A DNA stretch of 64,000 nt. It comes from Nocardioides sp. S5. GTDB taxonomy: Bacteria > Actinomycetota > Actinomycetes > Propionibacteriales > Nocardioidaceae. Both the position numbers and the translations under genes were made by a program. Each line of letters begins with the position of its first letter. Within the stretch, counting starts at the first letter, position 1. Under the pieces are notes generated by a model. It searched no databases and was not told the DNA's origin. It worked only from the letters and a program-made list of their open reading frames with translations. Location: the NCBI RefSeq assembly GCF_017310035.1, contig NZ_CP022296.1:3100001-3164000 (forward strand), given 5' to 3'. Positions 8,512 through 17,836 of this stretch are shown one piece after another.

Positions 8512-9443
8512 CCGACGACACCACCCGGCTCCTCGAAAGGCTGGCCGAGACGTTCCCCGACCGGCCGGCGCCGCTCCCCGAGCTCGTGCGGGCGGCGCAC
8601 GAGGGTCGCCGGAGGCGTACGCGCCGCAACGTCGCGCTGGCGGCCGGCGCCCTGGTCCTTGCCGGCACAGCGGGCGTCGCCGCGCAGCAGTTCGCGCCCG
8701 GTGGAGCCGAGCGCTCGCCGGACCGGATCGCCGACACCGCTCCGGATGCTCCCTGCGACAAGCAGGACCCGCAGCCGCGCTCCGAGCCGGTGCCGAGCGG
8801 TCCCGACTATCCGACGAACGCCTCGGGCCAGACCTACGGCAGCGCGCGCGACAACGCGCGGCAGCCCGATCTGATCGCAGCCATCGGCGACTGCGGACGC
8901 ACCGGCTACATCGAGCGGGACGCCTTCGGCGAGCCGCCTCCGTGGGAGCCGGGCGCGGGCGGTGTCGCGCCGCGCTCCACGCCGGTCTACGAGTCCGACG
9001 GGGTCACCCGCATCGACACCTTCACGCAGTCACCCGGCACCACGGTCGCCGACGGAGTGACGGATCCACCTCCACCCGCGGGCGGCGCGGACGCGACCGA
9101 CGTGGAGGGTGACTGGACAGCGCTCATCGCGGGAATCAGCAGCGGGGGCAAGGAGCAGTACGACACCTTCCGCGACGTGGACCTGCACGTCACGTTCTAC
9201 CGAAGCTCCGTGCAGGTCCACGACGGATGCCGCGACCTGGGTGCCGGATACAGCCTCGAGGACGGCGCCTTCGCCCTGACCACACCCTTCGAGATCGAGT
9301 ACAGGAGCGAGCCGGGGTGCGAGCGCTCGGCGCCCCTCACCGCGATCCTCGAGAACGTCCGGCACGTCACGCAGTCCGGTCCGCGGACGTACCTGCACCT
9401 CGAGAACTTCCGGATCGCGGTGTCACTCACGCCTGCCGGCTGA
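8508..9443 (+). CDS. Membrane protein coupled to the ECF sigma factor, possible anti-sigma factor
   Basis: The 311-residue product has a short cytoplasmic N-terminus (MTDDTTRLLERLAETFPD), a basic stretch RRRRTRRN, one hydrophobic segment (about residues 44-63) and a large extracytoplasmic region with four Cys that could form disulfides. The topology is that of an anti-sigma factor and the ATGA overlap with the sigma gene supports a functional pair, but no zinc-binding ZAS motif is visible. The C-terminal domain looks beta-rich. No family was recognised, so the anti-sigma role is inference from context. Confidence 0.6.
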   Translation: MTDDTTRLLERLAETFPDRPAPLPELVRAAHEGRRRRTRRNVALAAGALVLAGTAGVAAQQFAPGGAERSPDRIADTAPDAPCDKQDPQPRSEPVPSGPDYPTNASGQTYGSARDNARQPDLIAAIGDCGRTGYIERDAFGEPPPWEPGAGGVAPRSTPVYESDGVTRIDTFTQSPGTTVADGVTDPPPPAGGADATDVEGDWTALIAGISSGGKEQYDTFRDVDLHVTFYRSSVQVHDGCRDLGAGYSLEDGAFALTTPFEIEYRSEPGCERSAPLTAILENVRHVTQSGPRTYLHLENFRIAVSLTPAG

Positions 9444-9445
9444 CG

Positions 9446-11224
9446 TCAGGACCTGACGGCCTCGACCACGCGCGCGGCGGCAGCGTCGACCGCGACCTCC
9501 TCGCGCTCGCCGGTCCGGCGGTCGCGCACCTCGACGGTGCCGTCGGCCAGGCCGCGGCCGACGGTGACGATCGTGGGCACGCCGATGAGCTCGGCGTCCT
9601 TGAACTTCACGCCCGGGCTGACCTTGCCGCGACGGTCGTCGAGGAGCACCTCGACGCCCTGTGCGGTGAGATCCGCGGCGAGCTTCTCGGCCGCCTCGAA
9701 GATCGCGTCGTCCTTTCCGGCGGCCACGACGTGGACGTCGGCCGGCGCGACGTTGCGCGGCCAGCACAGGCCGATGTCGTCGAGGGTGCCCTCGGCGATG
9801 GCGGCCACGGCGCGCGAGGGACCGATGCCGTAGGAGCCCATCGTGACGGTGACGAGCTTGCCGTTCTCGTCGAGCACCTTGAGCCCGAGCGCCTCGGCGT
9901 ACTTGCGACCGAGCTGGAAGATGTGGCCCATCTCCACGCCGCGCGCCGACTCGAGCGTGCCCTCGGTGCAGTTGGGGCACTCGTCACCGTCGCGCACGTC
10001 CGCGGCCTCGATGGTGCCGTCAGGCGTGAAGTCACGACCGACGACCAGGTCGACGACGTGGGAGCCAGAGACGTTGGCGCCGGTCACCCAGCGGGTGCCC
10101 TCGACGACGCGCGGGTCGACGACGTAGCGGATACCGGACTTCGACTCCTCGCCAAGAGCCTCGGGGCCGATGTAGCCCTTGACCAGCGCGGGGTGCTTGG
10201 CCAGCTCGCCCTCGTCCATCGGCTCGACCTCGATGGGCTCGAGCTGGCCCTCGAGGCGCTTCTGGTCGACCTCGCGGTCCCCGGGCACGCCGATGGCGAG
10301 GGGCTCGCGGGTGCCGTCGGGGTGCTTGAGCACGACGAGCACGTTCTTCAGGGTGTCGCCGGCGACCCAGGGCCGGTCGTCGCGGGGGAACGTGGCGTTG
10401 AGGTGGTCGACCAGCGTGTCGATGGTGGGGGTGTCGGGGGTGTCCTCCGCGTGCGCGGCGGGCGCGTCGGCGTACGAGATGGCCTCGGGCGCGCGCACCC
10501 GGACCGCCTCGACGTTGGCGGCGTAGTCGCACGCGGTGCAACGGACGTAGGTGTCCTCGCCGACCTCGGCCTTGGCGAGGAACTCCTCGCTCGCCGACCC
10601 GCCCATCGCACCCGACGTCGCCTTGACGATCACGTAGTCGAAGCCGAGCCGGTCGAAGATCCGGATGTAGGCGTCACGGTGCTGCTGGTAGGACTTCTCG
10701 AGCCCGGCGTCGTCGATGTCGAAGGAGTAGGAGTCCTTCATCACGAACTCGCGCCCGCGCAGGAGCCCGGCGCGCGGCCGCGCTTCGTCGCGGTACTTGG
10801 TCTGGATCTGGTAGATCGAGAGGGGCAGGTCCTTGTAGGAGGAGTAGAGGTCCTTCACCACGAGGGTGAACATCTCCTCGTGCGTGGGGCCGAGGAGGTA
10901 GTCGGCGCCCTTGCGGTCCTGGAGGCGGAAGATGTTGGGGCCGTAGTCGGTCCAGCGGCCGGTCGCCTCGTAGGGCTCCTTGGGCAGCAGCGCGGGGAAC
11001 GACAGCTCCTGGGCGCCCATGTCGTCCATCTCGTCGCGGATGATGGCCTCGATGCGGCGCAGCACGCGCAGGCCCAGGGGCAGCCAGGTGTACATGCCCG
11101 GCGCGACGCGGCGGATGTAGCCGGCGCGGACCAGCAAGCGGTGGCTCGGGACCTCGGCGTCGTTGGGGTCGTCGCGCAGGGTGCGCACGAACAGGGTCGA
11201 CATGCGGAGGAGGCGGCCAGTCAT
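9446..11224 (-). CDS. proS: Prolyl-tRNA synthetase
   Basis: Charges tRNA-Pro in the cytoplasm. The 592-residue product is the long bacterial type, with the class II catalytic core split by an editing insertion. It begins [19 protein letters not shown] and shows motif 2 region [20 protein letters not shown], the editing domain in the middle (about 220-400), and motif 3 [16 protein letters not shown] near residue 440, then the anticodon-binding domain. The frame is open 13 codons upstream, but ATG 11224 gives the usual N-terminus. It converges with the sigma-partner gene ending at 9443. Confidence 0.96.
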   Translation of the reverse strand: MTGRLLRMSTLFVRTLRDDPNDAEVPSHRLLVRAGYIRRVAPGMYTWLPLGLRVLRRIEAIIRDEMDDMGAQELSFPALLPKEPYEATGRWTDYGPNIFRLQDRKGADYLLGPTHEEMFTLVVKDLYSSYKDLPLSIYQIQTKYRDEARPRAGLLRGREFVMKDSYSFDIDDAGLEKSYQQHRDAYIRIFDRLGFDYVIVKATSGAMGGSASEEFLAKAEVGEDTYVRCTACDYAANVEAVRVRAPEAISYADAPAAHAEDTPDTPTIDTLVDHLNATFPRDDRPWVAGDTLKNVLVVLKHPDGTREPLAIGVPGDREVDQKRLEGQLEPIEVEPMDEGELAKHPALVKGYIGPEALGEESKSGIRYVVDPRVVEGTRWVTGANVSGSHVVDLVVGRDFTPDGTIEAADVRDGDECPNCTEGTLESARGVEMGHIFQLGRKYAEALGLKVLDENGKLVTVTMGSYGIGPSRAVAAIAEGTLDDIGLCWPRNVAPADVHVVAAGKDDAIFEAAEKLAADLTAQGVEVLLDDRRGKVSPGVKFKDAELIGVPTIVTVGRGLADGTVEVRDRRTGEREEVAVDAAAARVVEAVRS

Positions 11225-11352
11225 GGGCGCAAGGATAGGTGCGCGCCGCGCGGCACCGCACACCAGATTCGTCCGTGCCCGGGCGCAACCCCGCGGGCAC
11301 CGTCGACGTCTCCCCCAGTGAGACCGCGCCAGACCACCTCGGGGAGCCCGTC

Positions 11353-12324
11353 ATGCGACGCACCACCACCGCACTCGTCATCGCCGTCGTCGCGGGTGCC
11401 GCCCTGGCCTCCCCGGCAGCAGCCGGCGCTCCGAGCAGCGACCTCCAGCCCCAGACACTCACCCGCGGACCCGACATCGCCGTGCCCCACATCGAGGACG
11501 GCTACTTCGTCGACGGGGAGCGGCGCATCGAGCTGCCCGGCACCGTCGCCCGCGTGATCGGACCGTCGATGGGCGGGTGGATGGTCGGCACCCACCGCAC
11601 CAACGCCGTCGGCGAGAGGCGCGGCGGGCGGGTCGTGCACGTGCTTCCCGGCGACGAGGTGCGCACGGTGCTGCGCGACGTGGACCCCGCCGACATCTCG
11701 GTCTCGGAGGACGGCAGCTCGCTGCTCGGGGTCCCCGACACCGGTCGCTCACGGGCGAAGGTGAAGGTGTGGGCACCGATCGACGGCTCGGTGGTCGCGA
11801 CGCGGACCTTCCGAGGACACCCGGAGGTCGTCACGGCGGACGGAGCGAAGGCACTGGTGCGCACCACCACCCGTACCTTCTGGTGGAACTTCGCGCGGAA
11901 CGAGGTGCGCCGCCCACTGACTACCAGGCTCACCGGACCGGCCAGCAGCACGCACGACCTGCTCACCACCTTCACCAGGGACCCCTACCTCGGCGGCTGC
12001 ACGCGGGTGGTCCGGCTGAGTCGACCGAAGGTGAAGCGCTGGAGCTCGTGCGCCGACCGGGTCGCCGCCTTCTCCCCCGACGGCGCCCAGATGCTGACCT
12101 ACGACATCCTCACCGACGGCCTCGGCCCCGGTGCGATCCGGCTGCGCGAGATCGACGGCACGCTCCTGGCCACCTGGACCACGGGCTGGTTCAGCGCCTG
12201 GTCATGGGAGTCACCCGGCACGGTGCTGCTCGAGACCAACGGCAGGCGCAAGGCGGCGGTCGTACGCTGCACGACGGCACGCTGCGAGAACGCCACCGAC
12301 CCGGTGGACGCCACTGCCCCCTAG
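11353..12324 (+). CDS. Secreted protein, possible beta-propeller, function unknown
   Basis: The 323-residue product has a clear Sec signal peptide (MRRTTTALVIAVVAGAALAS, cleavage likely after PAAAG) and a mature part made of short beta-strand-like repeats: VSEDGSSLLGVPD, VTADGAKALVRT, FSPDGAQMLTYD. These resemble blades of TolB/WD-like propellers, each with an Asp-Gly turn. Four Cys in the C-terminal half may form disulfides. It stands alone between proS (divergent) and the gene at 12385. No specific family was recognised. Confidence 0.7.
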   Translation: MRRTTTALVIAVVAGAALASPAAAGAPSSDLQPQTLTRGPDIAVPHIEDGYFVDGERRIELPGTVARVIGPSMGGWMVGTHRTNAVGERRGGRVVHVLPGDEVRTVLRDVDPADISVSEDGSSLLGVPDTGRSRAKVKVWAPIDGSVVATRTFRGHPEVVTADGAKALVRTTTRTFWWNFARNEVRRPLTTRLTGPASSTHDLLTTFTRDPYLGGCTRVVRLSRPKVKRWSSCADRVAAFSPDGAQMLTYDILTDGLGPGAIRLREIDGTLLATWTTGWFSAWSWESPGTVLLETNGRRKAAVVRCTTARCENATDPVDATAP

Positions 12325-12384
12325 CCCGCGGACCGGTGCCTAGACTGCCGGCTCCTCCACCGTGCGAACCCCAAGGACCGAGCC

Positions 12385-12708
12385 GTGCCCGAACGCCCCG
12401 AGATCGTCTGCATCTGCGGCTCCACCCGCTTCGTCGACGAGATGACCACGGCCAACCGGGACCTCACCTTCGCCGGCGCGATCGTCCTCGCGCCGGGCGT
12501 CTTCCTGCGCGTGGAGGACCGCGGCGCGGACGCCTCGGTCACCCCGGAGCAGAAGGCGGCGCTGGACGAGCTCCACCTGCGCAAGATCGACCTGGCCGAC
12601 CGGGTCCTGGTGGTGAACCCGGGCGGCTACGTCGGTGAGTCGACGAGCCGGGAGATCGCCTACGCCCGCGCCACCGGCAAGCCGGTCTCGTTCACCCATC
12701 CCGACTGA
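12385..12708 (+). CDS. Small Rossmann-like protein, nucleoside deoxyribosyltransferase-like
   Basis: A 107-residue cytoplasmic protein with a GTG start. IVCICGSTRF (8-17), LHLRKIDLADRVLVVNPGGY (68-87) and the Ser/Glu motif GESTSREIAYA (88-98) match the DUF4406/nucleoside 2-deoxyribosyltransferase-like fold, in which the Glu after the Ser is often catalytic. Similar stand-alone proteins are frequent in actinobacteria with no assigned substrate. It converges with the CHAT gene ending at 12718. Confidence 0.7.
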   Translation: MPERPEIVCICGSTRFVDEMTTANRDLTFAGAIVLAPGVFLRVEDRGADASVTPEQKAALDELHLRKIDLADRVLVVNPGGYVGESTSREIAYARATGKPVSFTHPD

Positions 12709-12717
12709 GCGCTCCGG

Positions 12718-15306
12718 CTAGGTGCCGAGCACCGTGAACGACGCAGCGGTGGCGGCCAGCACCGGGTCGCCGGCGGCCACGGTCCGCGCCGCGAGCAGCG
12801 CATCGCCGAGCCCGCCACCGGAGCGGAGCCGGGCGTGCAGAGCCACCATCACCTCGACCGTCGCGGCGTCGTCGACCTCGGCGAGGCTCGACACGACACC
12901 GGCGGTGCCCATCGACAGGAGCGCCGCGGCCAGCCCGAGCAGCTCCTGGTCGCCCACGGGCGCCATCACGCCGGACTCGCAGGCCGACAGCACCACGCGG
13001 TGCGGCGGGCGCTCGAGGCGCTGGAGGTCGTGGACCAGCAGCGGACCGTCGGCGAGGGTGAGCGAGGAGAAGAGCGGGCTGTCCTCGCGGAAGTGACCGT
13101 GGGCCGCGACGTGGGCCAACGAGGCCCCGTCGAGGGCGGCGAGGGCGGCCGCCACGGACGCGGCGTCCCCGTCGAGCACCTGGGCGCCGGGGTCCTCCGC
13201 GGCGACCGCGGGCACCTCGGCACCGCCGCTGCCCAGCCCCGGCCCGACGAGCATCACGCGACGGTCGTCTTCGGCGGGAACGGCCGCGCGAGCCCGCAGC
13301 CACAGGCGGGCTGACGGCGTACTGGTCACAGGCCGGTGCGCGAGGGAGGGCAGCAGCCCCCACGGCACGCCCTGCAGCGCAGCGGTGCCGGACACGACGA
13401 CGCGCGACTCCCCCACGCCGTCGAGCGCCGCGCCCAGCAGGGAGCGTTCGAGCCGGGCCCCGGCGACGTCCAGCTGGGCCCGGCGACCGCGCGCGGCCTG
13501 GCGCAGCGTGAAGAGTGCGAAGTCGACGGCCGTCGCGGCGGCAGCAGCGTCGCCGACGACGCGGTGCCGTACGCGTCCACGTCCCGCGACGAGCGCGTGG
13601 AGGACTCCGTCGATCTCGGTCAGCTCGACCAGGACCGTGTCGTCCTCGCGCAGGGCGTCGAGGAGGGCGCCGACGTCGAGGGCAGAGGCGACCTGCCCCG
13701 ATCCGTGCGCGTGGAAGAGCCGCTGCCGGACCGACTGCTCGAGTCGCGTGGCGCGCGCCTGGAGCCGCTCGGTCGGCATGCCGTGGACGCGAGCCTCTGC
13801 GAGGCGGCTGTGCTGGGCACGCAGCGCGGTCAGGTCGGCCGAGGTCGCCGCGTCGTGCTCGCTCGTGGCCGTCGGGATCGTCAGCGCCGTGGCACGCCAG
13901 CGCTCGGACCACCGCAGCAGCCTGCGCGCGTCACCCGAGCCGAGCGCCGTGCGGGTCCCGAGCTCGGCCAGGTCGGCTCCGTGGCCCGCCGACAGCGCGC
14001 GGAGCTCGTGGCTGCCGAACGTGGCCTGGTGCGCGTCGAGCGCGGCGAGCCCCCGCTCGCAGGCACTCAGCACCCCGGCAGTCTCGCCCACGGTCGCGCG
14101 ACGCCGCGCGAGCGCCAGCCAGCCGAGCGCACGCGTCGTACCCATCGCTGAGTCACGGAAGGACGACGCCTCCTCGAGCCACTCGTCGACCCACGCCCTG
14201 GCGCGCGCCGAGCGCACGCGGCTCCCCACCTCGACGCCCACCATCAGGACCTGGGGCAGCTCGGGGGCGCCGGACTCGCGAGCCAACGCGACGAGGGTCC
14301 GGATGCGCGGCAGCAGCCGGTCCGGCCGGGACCCGGCCGCGCTCCGTGCCGAGATGGCGAAGAGCTCGGCCCGCAGCCAGTGCTGCTGGCGCCCCTGTCG
14401 CCGGAAGAGGCGACGCGCATCATCTGCCGCCGACCGAGCACGCTCCGGGTCGTTCGCGGCCAGCGCAGCCCCCGACAGGGCCAGCAACAGGTCGGCCTGC
14501 TCGCCCTCGAGCAACGGACGCGCCACCAGCGCGCGCTCCACGACGTCGAGGGCGTCCGCGCCCAAGCCCGCGGCGAGGAACGCGCTGCACTGGTCGAAGA
14601 CGAGGTCCACGTTCGTGAACCCGGCGTCGCCGTACCCGACGCTCGCTTCTGCGTAGCGCTCGAAGGCGGTCGGCAGGTCGCCGGTCAGGAAGGCGAGCCA
14701 GCCCTGGCTGTGCACCCCCGCGGCGACGTCGAACGTCAGTCCGAGCGCCGAGTGGATCTCGAGCGCCTCGTTGAAGGCACGGCGAGCTGCGTCGAGGTCA
14801 CCGAGCCCGGTCCGGGTCAGGCCGGCGAGGTGGAGTGCGCGCGCCCGCCACACGTCGTCGTCCGAGCGGTCCAGGATCGACAGGGCTCGCCGCAGGTCCT
14901 CCGCTCCCTCCTCGAACCGCTCGAGGTTGAAGCTGAGGACCCGTGCGCGCCGGACCAGCACGCGTGCCAGCGGCAGCCCGTCGAGCTCTGCGGCAGCACG
15001 GTCCAGCTGGACCAGGCCCTCGCGCGAACGTCCGACGTAGACCAAGGTGCCGCCCAACGTCGCTCTGACGTCAGCCTCACGCTCCCGGCCGACACGTCGA
15101 GCGAGGGCCAGCGCACGGCGCAGGTGCGCCAGTGCGTCGTCCGTCTCACCGGTGTCACGCAGCACGATCCCGACCACCTGGTGACCGATCGACGCGAGTG
15201 CGGCGTCCGGAGCCGGCACCAGCTCGGCCAGTGCTCTCCTCCGCGCGGCCTCGGGGTCGGCGAAGAGCGTGCGCAGCAGCTCCTCTGCCTCGCCTCTGGT
15301 CATCAT
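12718..15306 (-). CDS. TPR-CHAT caspase-like protease
   Basis: An 862-residue soluble protein. The first roughly 480 residues are amphipathic helical pairs of TPR type (for example DALAHLRRALALARRVGRER and DAARRAFNEALEIHSALG). The C-terminal roughly 290 residues form a CHAT (clan CD, caspase/separase-like) protease: the catalytic His is in HVAAHGHF (about His736) and the Cys in VVLSACESG (about Cys776), both intact. The family uses TPR regions to sense a partner and the CHAT domain to cut a target protein. It is divergent, with an 83-bp gap, from a cytoplasmic subtilase, and near a sigma factor pair at 16695-17746. Its target and activator are unknown. Confidence 0.88.
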   Translation of the reverse strand: MMTRGEAEELLRTLFADPEAARRRALAELVPAPDAALASIGHQVVGIVLRDTGETDDALAHLRRALALARRVGREREADVRATLGGTLVYVGRSREGLVQLDRAAAELDGLPLARVLVRRARVLSFNLERFEEGAEDLRRALSILDRSDDDVWRARALHLAGLTRTGLGDLDAARRAFNEALEIHSALGLTFDVAAGVHSQGWLAFLTGDLPTAFERYAEASVGYGDAGFTNVDLVFDQCSAFLAAGLGADALDVVERALVARPLLEGEQADLLLALSGAALAANDPERARSAADDARRLFRRQGRQQHWLRAELFAISARSAAGSRPDRLLPRIRTLVALARESGAPELPQVLMVGVEVGSRVRSARARAWVDEWLEEASSFRDSAMGTTRALGWLALARRRATVGETAGVLSACERGLAALDAHQATFGSHELRALSAGHGADLAELGTRTALGSGDARRLLRWSERWRATALTIPTATSEHDAATSADLTALRAQHSRLAEARVHGMPTERLQARATRLEQSVRQRLFHAHGSGQVASALDVGALLDALREDDTVLVELTEIDGVLHALVAGRGRVRHRVVGDAAAAATAVDFALFTLRQAARGRRAQLDVAGARLERSLLGAALDGVGESRVVVSGTAALQGVPWGLLPSLAHRPVTSTPSARLWLRARAAVPAEDDRRVMLVGPGLGSGGAEVPAVAAEDPGAQVLDGDAASVAAALAALDGASLAHVAAHGHFREDSPLFSSLTLADGPLLVHDLQRLERPPHRVVLSACESGVMAPVGDQELLGLAAALLSMGTAGVVSSLAEVDDAATVEVMVALHARLRSGGGLGDALLAARTVAAGDPVLAATAASFTVLGT

Positions 15307-15389
15307 GGTGGGGCCATCCTCGCCGATCGGTGGCCGGTAATTCGCGAAAGCCGCTCACACCCGTACCCCGCGGGGCTAGCGTCGGTTCC
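15307..15389. promoter_or_regulatory. Shared divergent promoter region of CHAT and subtilase genes
   Basis: This 83-bp gap is the only space for the promoters of both proteases, so they are probably switched on together. A TAGCGT at about 15378 could be a plus-strand -10 element and the slightly AT-rich GGTAATTCGCGAAAG (15341-15355) lies where the minus-strand promoter should be. No confident -35 was assigned. Confidence 0.4.
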
Positions 15390-16670
15390 ATGGGTGACTG
15401 GAAGATCGGCGACGACCGACGACGACGCAGCACGGACCAGCTTCAGAGCCTCCGCGAGGCCAACGACGGGCAGGTGGCCTGGGACACCGAGGCGCCCGCC
15501 GACTTCACCTTCCTCTACCACCCGGACCGGATCCTCGTCCGCGCCTCGGACGTGGAGGGGTTCGACCAGGCCGTGGCGCGCCTTGCCAAGGGTGTCCTCC
15601 TCGGCGAACCGGTGCGCGACGACACCCGGCTCCTCGACGGCGAGCTGGTCCGCTACCTCCTGCCCGACCGGGCCGAGGATCGTACGGTGATCGAGGTGCT
15701 GGAGCTTCTCGAGGAGTCCGGCCTTCCTCTCGGAGCCGCCTCCCCCGACCACTGGGTGCACATCAGCCCCGGCGGCCCGGGCGGCAGTGCGTGTCCCGCG
15801 ATCGAGCCCCAGGAGACCGGCCTGACCGAGCCGTGGCCGCCCGTCGCGCCGCAGGAGAAGGGGCAGGAGGTCAGCGTGGTGGTCGTCGACACCGGCTGGC
15901 ACCCACCCGCCGCGAACGACCCCCGTACGCCGTGGCTGAAGGGCGTCGACGGGGACGACGAGCTCAACGGCCCGGCCCTGCGCCCGTACGCCGGCCACGG
16001 CACGTTCATCGCCGGTGTCGTGCGGTGCGTGGCCCCGGTGACGAAGGTGTTCGTCGAGGGGTTCGCCATCGGCGGCGTCGGTGGCGGCGGCATCCTCGAG
16101 TCCGACCTCGTGGAGCAGCTCGAGGAGGCCCTCGCCCACGACCCGCAGGTCATCAACCTCTCCGCCGGCTGCCGCACCCGGCTCGACCTGCCGTCGATCG
16201 CGTTCGAGACGTTCTACCGCACCCGGCTCCAGAAGGTGGACTGCGTGCTGGTGGCCGCTGCCGGCAACGACTCGTGGGCGGCGCCCTTCTGGCCGGCCGC
16301 CTTCGACTGGTGCGTCGGGGTCGGCTCGCTCGACCGCAACGGCCGGGTCTCGGCGTACTCCAACTTCGGCGTCTCCGCCGACGTCTACGCGCTCGGGCGC
16401 AACCTGGTCAACGCCTTCCCCGACGGGACCTTCGAGTGCAACGAGACGCCCGACAAGGGAGACATCCGGGTCTTCGACAGTGGGATGGCCCGGTGGAGCG
16501 GCACGTCCTTCGCCGCCCCGGTCGTGGCGGGCCTGATCGCCCGCGAGATCAGCGAGACCGGGGCGTCTGCCAAGGACGCGCGCGACGTGGTGCTGACCCG
16601 GGCTGACTACGACTCCGACCCGACGATCGGCCCGATGATGGAGCTGCGGCAGCCCTATCCCCGTCCCTGA
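15390..16670 (+). CDS. Cytoplasmic S8 subtilisin-like serine protease
   Basis: A 426-residue protein with an intact catalytic set: Asp167 (VVVDTGW), His203 (GHGTFIAG), oxyanion Asn293 (AAAGND) and Ser373 (GTSFAAP). It has no signal peptide or membrane segment, unlike most subtilases, so it should act inside the cell. The first roughly 155 residues form a separate N-terminal domain, not a typical I9 propeptide, that could hold an inhibitor or a sensing surface. Start ATG 15390 was chosen because the frame upstream runs through the divergent gene. With the TPR-CHAT gene and the sigma pair it forms a four-gene island. Confidence 0.9.
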   Translation: MGDWKIGDDRRRRSTDQLQSLREANDGQVAWDTEAPADFTFLYHPDRILVRASDVEGFDQAVARLAKGVLLGEPVRDDTRLLDGELVRYLLPDRAEDRTVIEVLELLEESGLPLGAASPDHWVHISPGGPGGSACPAIEPQETGLTEPWPPVAPQEKGQEVSVVVVDTGWHPPAANDPRTPWLKGVDGDDELNGPALRPYAGHGTFIAGVVRCVAPVTKVFVEGFAIGGVGGGGILESDLVEQLEEALAHDPQVINLSAGCRTRLDLPSIAFETFYRTRLQKVDCVLVAAAGNDSWAAPFWPAAFDWCVGVGSLDRNGRVSAYSNFGVSADVYALGRNLVNAFPDGTFECNETPDKGDIRVFDSGMARWSGTSFAAPVVAGLIAREISETGASAKDARDVVLTRADYDSDPTIGPMMELRQPYPRP

Positions 16671-16694
16671 CGGGCCCGGCCCGCCGGGCAGTTC

Positions 16695-17156
16695 TCAGAG
16701 CTCGACCCAGCGGCTGCTGATCGCCCTGCGGCGGTAGCGGACCGTGAAGCGGATCGACCCCGTCGGCTCGGCGGCGATCGCGAAGAACCCCACCTCGTCG
16801 AGGCCGGTCGTCCAGCTCTGTCCGTCTGTGGTCTCGACGACGACCTCGACGGACCCCAGGTCACGGTCGAAGTCGAGCAGCTGGCCGCGCACCTGGCCCC
16901 CATCGAGCTCGGCGTCGAGCGACCAGCCCTCCGCAGCGGTGAAGTAGAGGATCCGGGACGTGCCCAGCCCCCTCACCTGGGCGGCAGGCTCGTCGGCCGA
17001 GTCGCGCACCAGGACGAGCAGCTCCCACTCGGCGTCGAGGTCGACGGCCGCCACGACGGCGATCATCGTCGGGATCAGGTCGGGCGGCGGCGGGTCGTAG
17101 GTCGTCCACATGGCTCGCAGCTCCTCGAGGAGAGCGGCATCGTCACCGGTGGTCAT
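16695..17156 (-). CDS. Small protein coupled to sigma factor, putative sigma regulator
   Basis: A 153-residue soluble protein with no recognised family name. The N-terminal part (LLEELRAMWTTYDPPPPDL, then helices to about residue 50) is followed by a beta-rich domain (VRGLGTSRILYFTAAEGW, QVRGQLLDFDRDLGSVEVVV, SIRFTVRYRRR). Its start overlaps the sigma gene stop by four bases (ATGA), the usual sign of a sigma factor and its partner. Proteins of this shape recur in actinobacteria next to sigma factors and CHAT or subtilase genes. That pattern is recalled from general knowledge and was not checked here; a direct inhibitor role is inference. Confidence 0.6.
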   Translation of the reverse strand: MTTGDDAALLEELRAMWTTYDPPPPDLIPTMIAVVAAVDLDAEWELLVLVRDSADEPAAQVRGLGTSRILYFTAAEGWSLDAELDGGQVRGQLLDFDRDLGSVEVVVETTDGQSWTTGLDEVGFFAIAAEPTGSIRFTVRYRRRAISSRWVEL

Positions 17157-17746
17157 CGCTCGCCTCCTCTCATCAGGGCGGATCGGACCTTGGCCAGGCA
17201 CCGCGCCCGTGTGGGCCCGATGCTCCCGACAGGCATGTCGAGCTCCTGGCTCAGGGACTGGTAGTCGGGTCGGTCCATGAAGGCCACGACCCTCAGGAGC
17301 TTGCGGCACCGTTCGTCGACGGACGCCACGGCTCCCCACAGCCGTGCCGCCTCGTCGTCACGCTGGGCGATCGCCTCCGCCGACTCCGCGTCCGGGAGCA
17401 CAGCGTGCAGCGTCTCGTCCTCCACCGGGGCCGCACGGCGTGCGGTCCGGGCGTGGGCGGCTGCGCCGCGCCTGGCTGAGGTGATCAGCCAGGACGCGAC
17501 CGCCTTGGGGTCCTCGATGGTCTGGTGGAGCCGCACGAATCCCAGCCAGGTCGCCTGGATCACGTCCTCGGCCGACTGTCGGTCGTGCCCGTATGCCCTC
17601 ACCACGTGCCAGAGCACCGGTGTCATCGCGGCAACCAGCTCGTCCACCGCACCGGCGTCCCCTGCACGCCAGGCGATGAACGCCCCACTGGCCATGTCCC
17701 ACGGTGACTGGTCGGGCTGCCCCTCAGCCCTTCGGTCCTCTGACAT
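17153..17746 (-). CDS. ECF-type RNA polymerase sigma factor of the CHAT/subtilase island
   Basis: A 197-residue sigma-70 family protein. Region 2 contains LWHVVRAYGHDRQSAEDVIQ and ATWLGFVRLHQTI, then a linker with WLITSARRGAAAHART. Region 4 is RCRKLLRVVAFMDRPDYQSL plus QELDMPVGSIGPTRARCLAK, in which GSIGPTRARCL is the DNA-recognition helix. Three in-frame ATGs lie at 17764, 17755 and 17746; the last is chosen because it gives MSEDRRAEGQ, but the first two remain possible. It leads a two-gene operon with 16695-17156 on the strand of the CHAT gene. Confidence 0.82.
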   Translation of the reverse strand: MSEDRRAEGQPDQSPWDMASGAFIAWRAGDAGAVDELVAAMTPVLWHVVRAYGHDRQSAEDVIQATWLGFVRLHQTIEDPKAVASWLITSARRGAAAHARTARRAAPVEDETLHAVLPDAESAEAIAQRDDEAARLWGAVASVDERCRKLLRVVAFMDRPDYQSLSQELDMPVGSIGPTRARCLAKVRSALMRGGER

Positions 17747-17801
17747 GGTGACCATTGTCCCCATGTCTTCACAGGAGGCGGCACGCGCCGTGCTGATACG
17801 T

Positions 17802-17826
17802 CCCGGCCGGATTTCTTTTTGCCGGG
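17802..17826. terminator. Hairpin between GNAT and sigma factor genes
   Basis: CCCGGC (17802-17807) and GCCGGG (17821-17826) pair around a 13-base loop that includes a run of five T. It lies 10 bases after the GNAT stop codon (minus-strand transcript) and upstream of the sigma factor, so it may end the dxr-rseP-ispG-GNAT transcript. Confidence 0.45.
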
Positions 17827-17836
17827 CCGATCGCGA

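Noticed and set aside
12718..17746. A CRISPR or prophage origin for the CHAT/subtilase island
   Set aside because: No repeats, integrase, phage structural genes or CRISPR proteins are visible in or beside the island, and its GC content looks like the neighbours.
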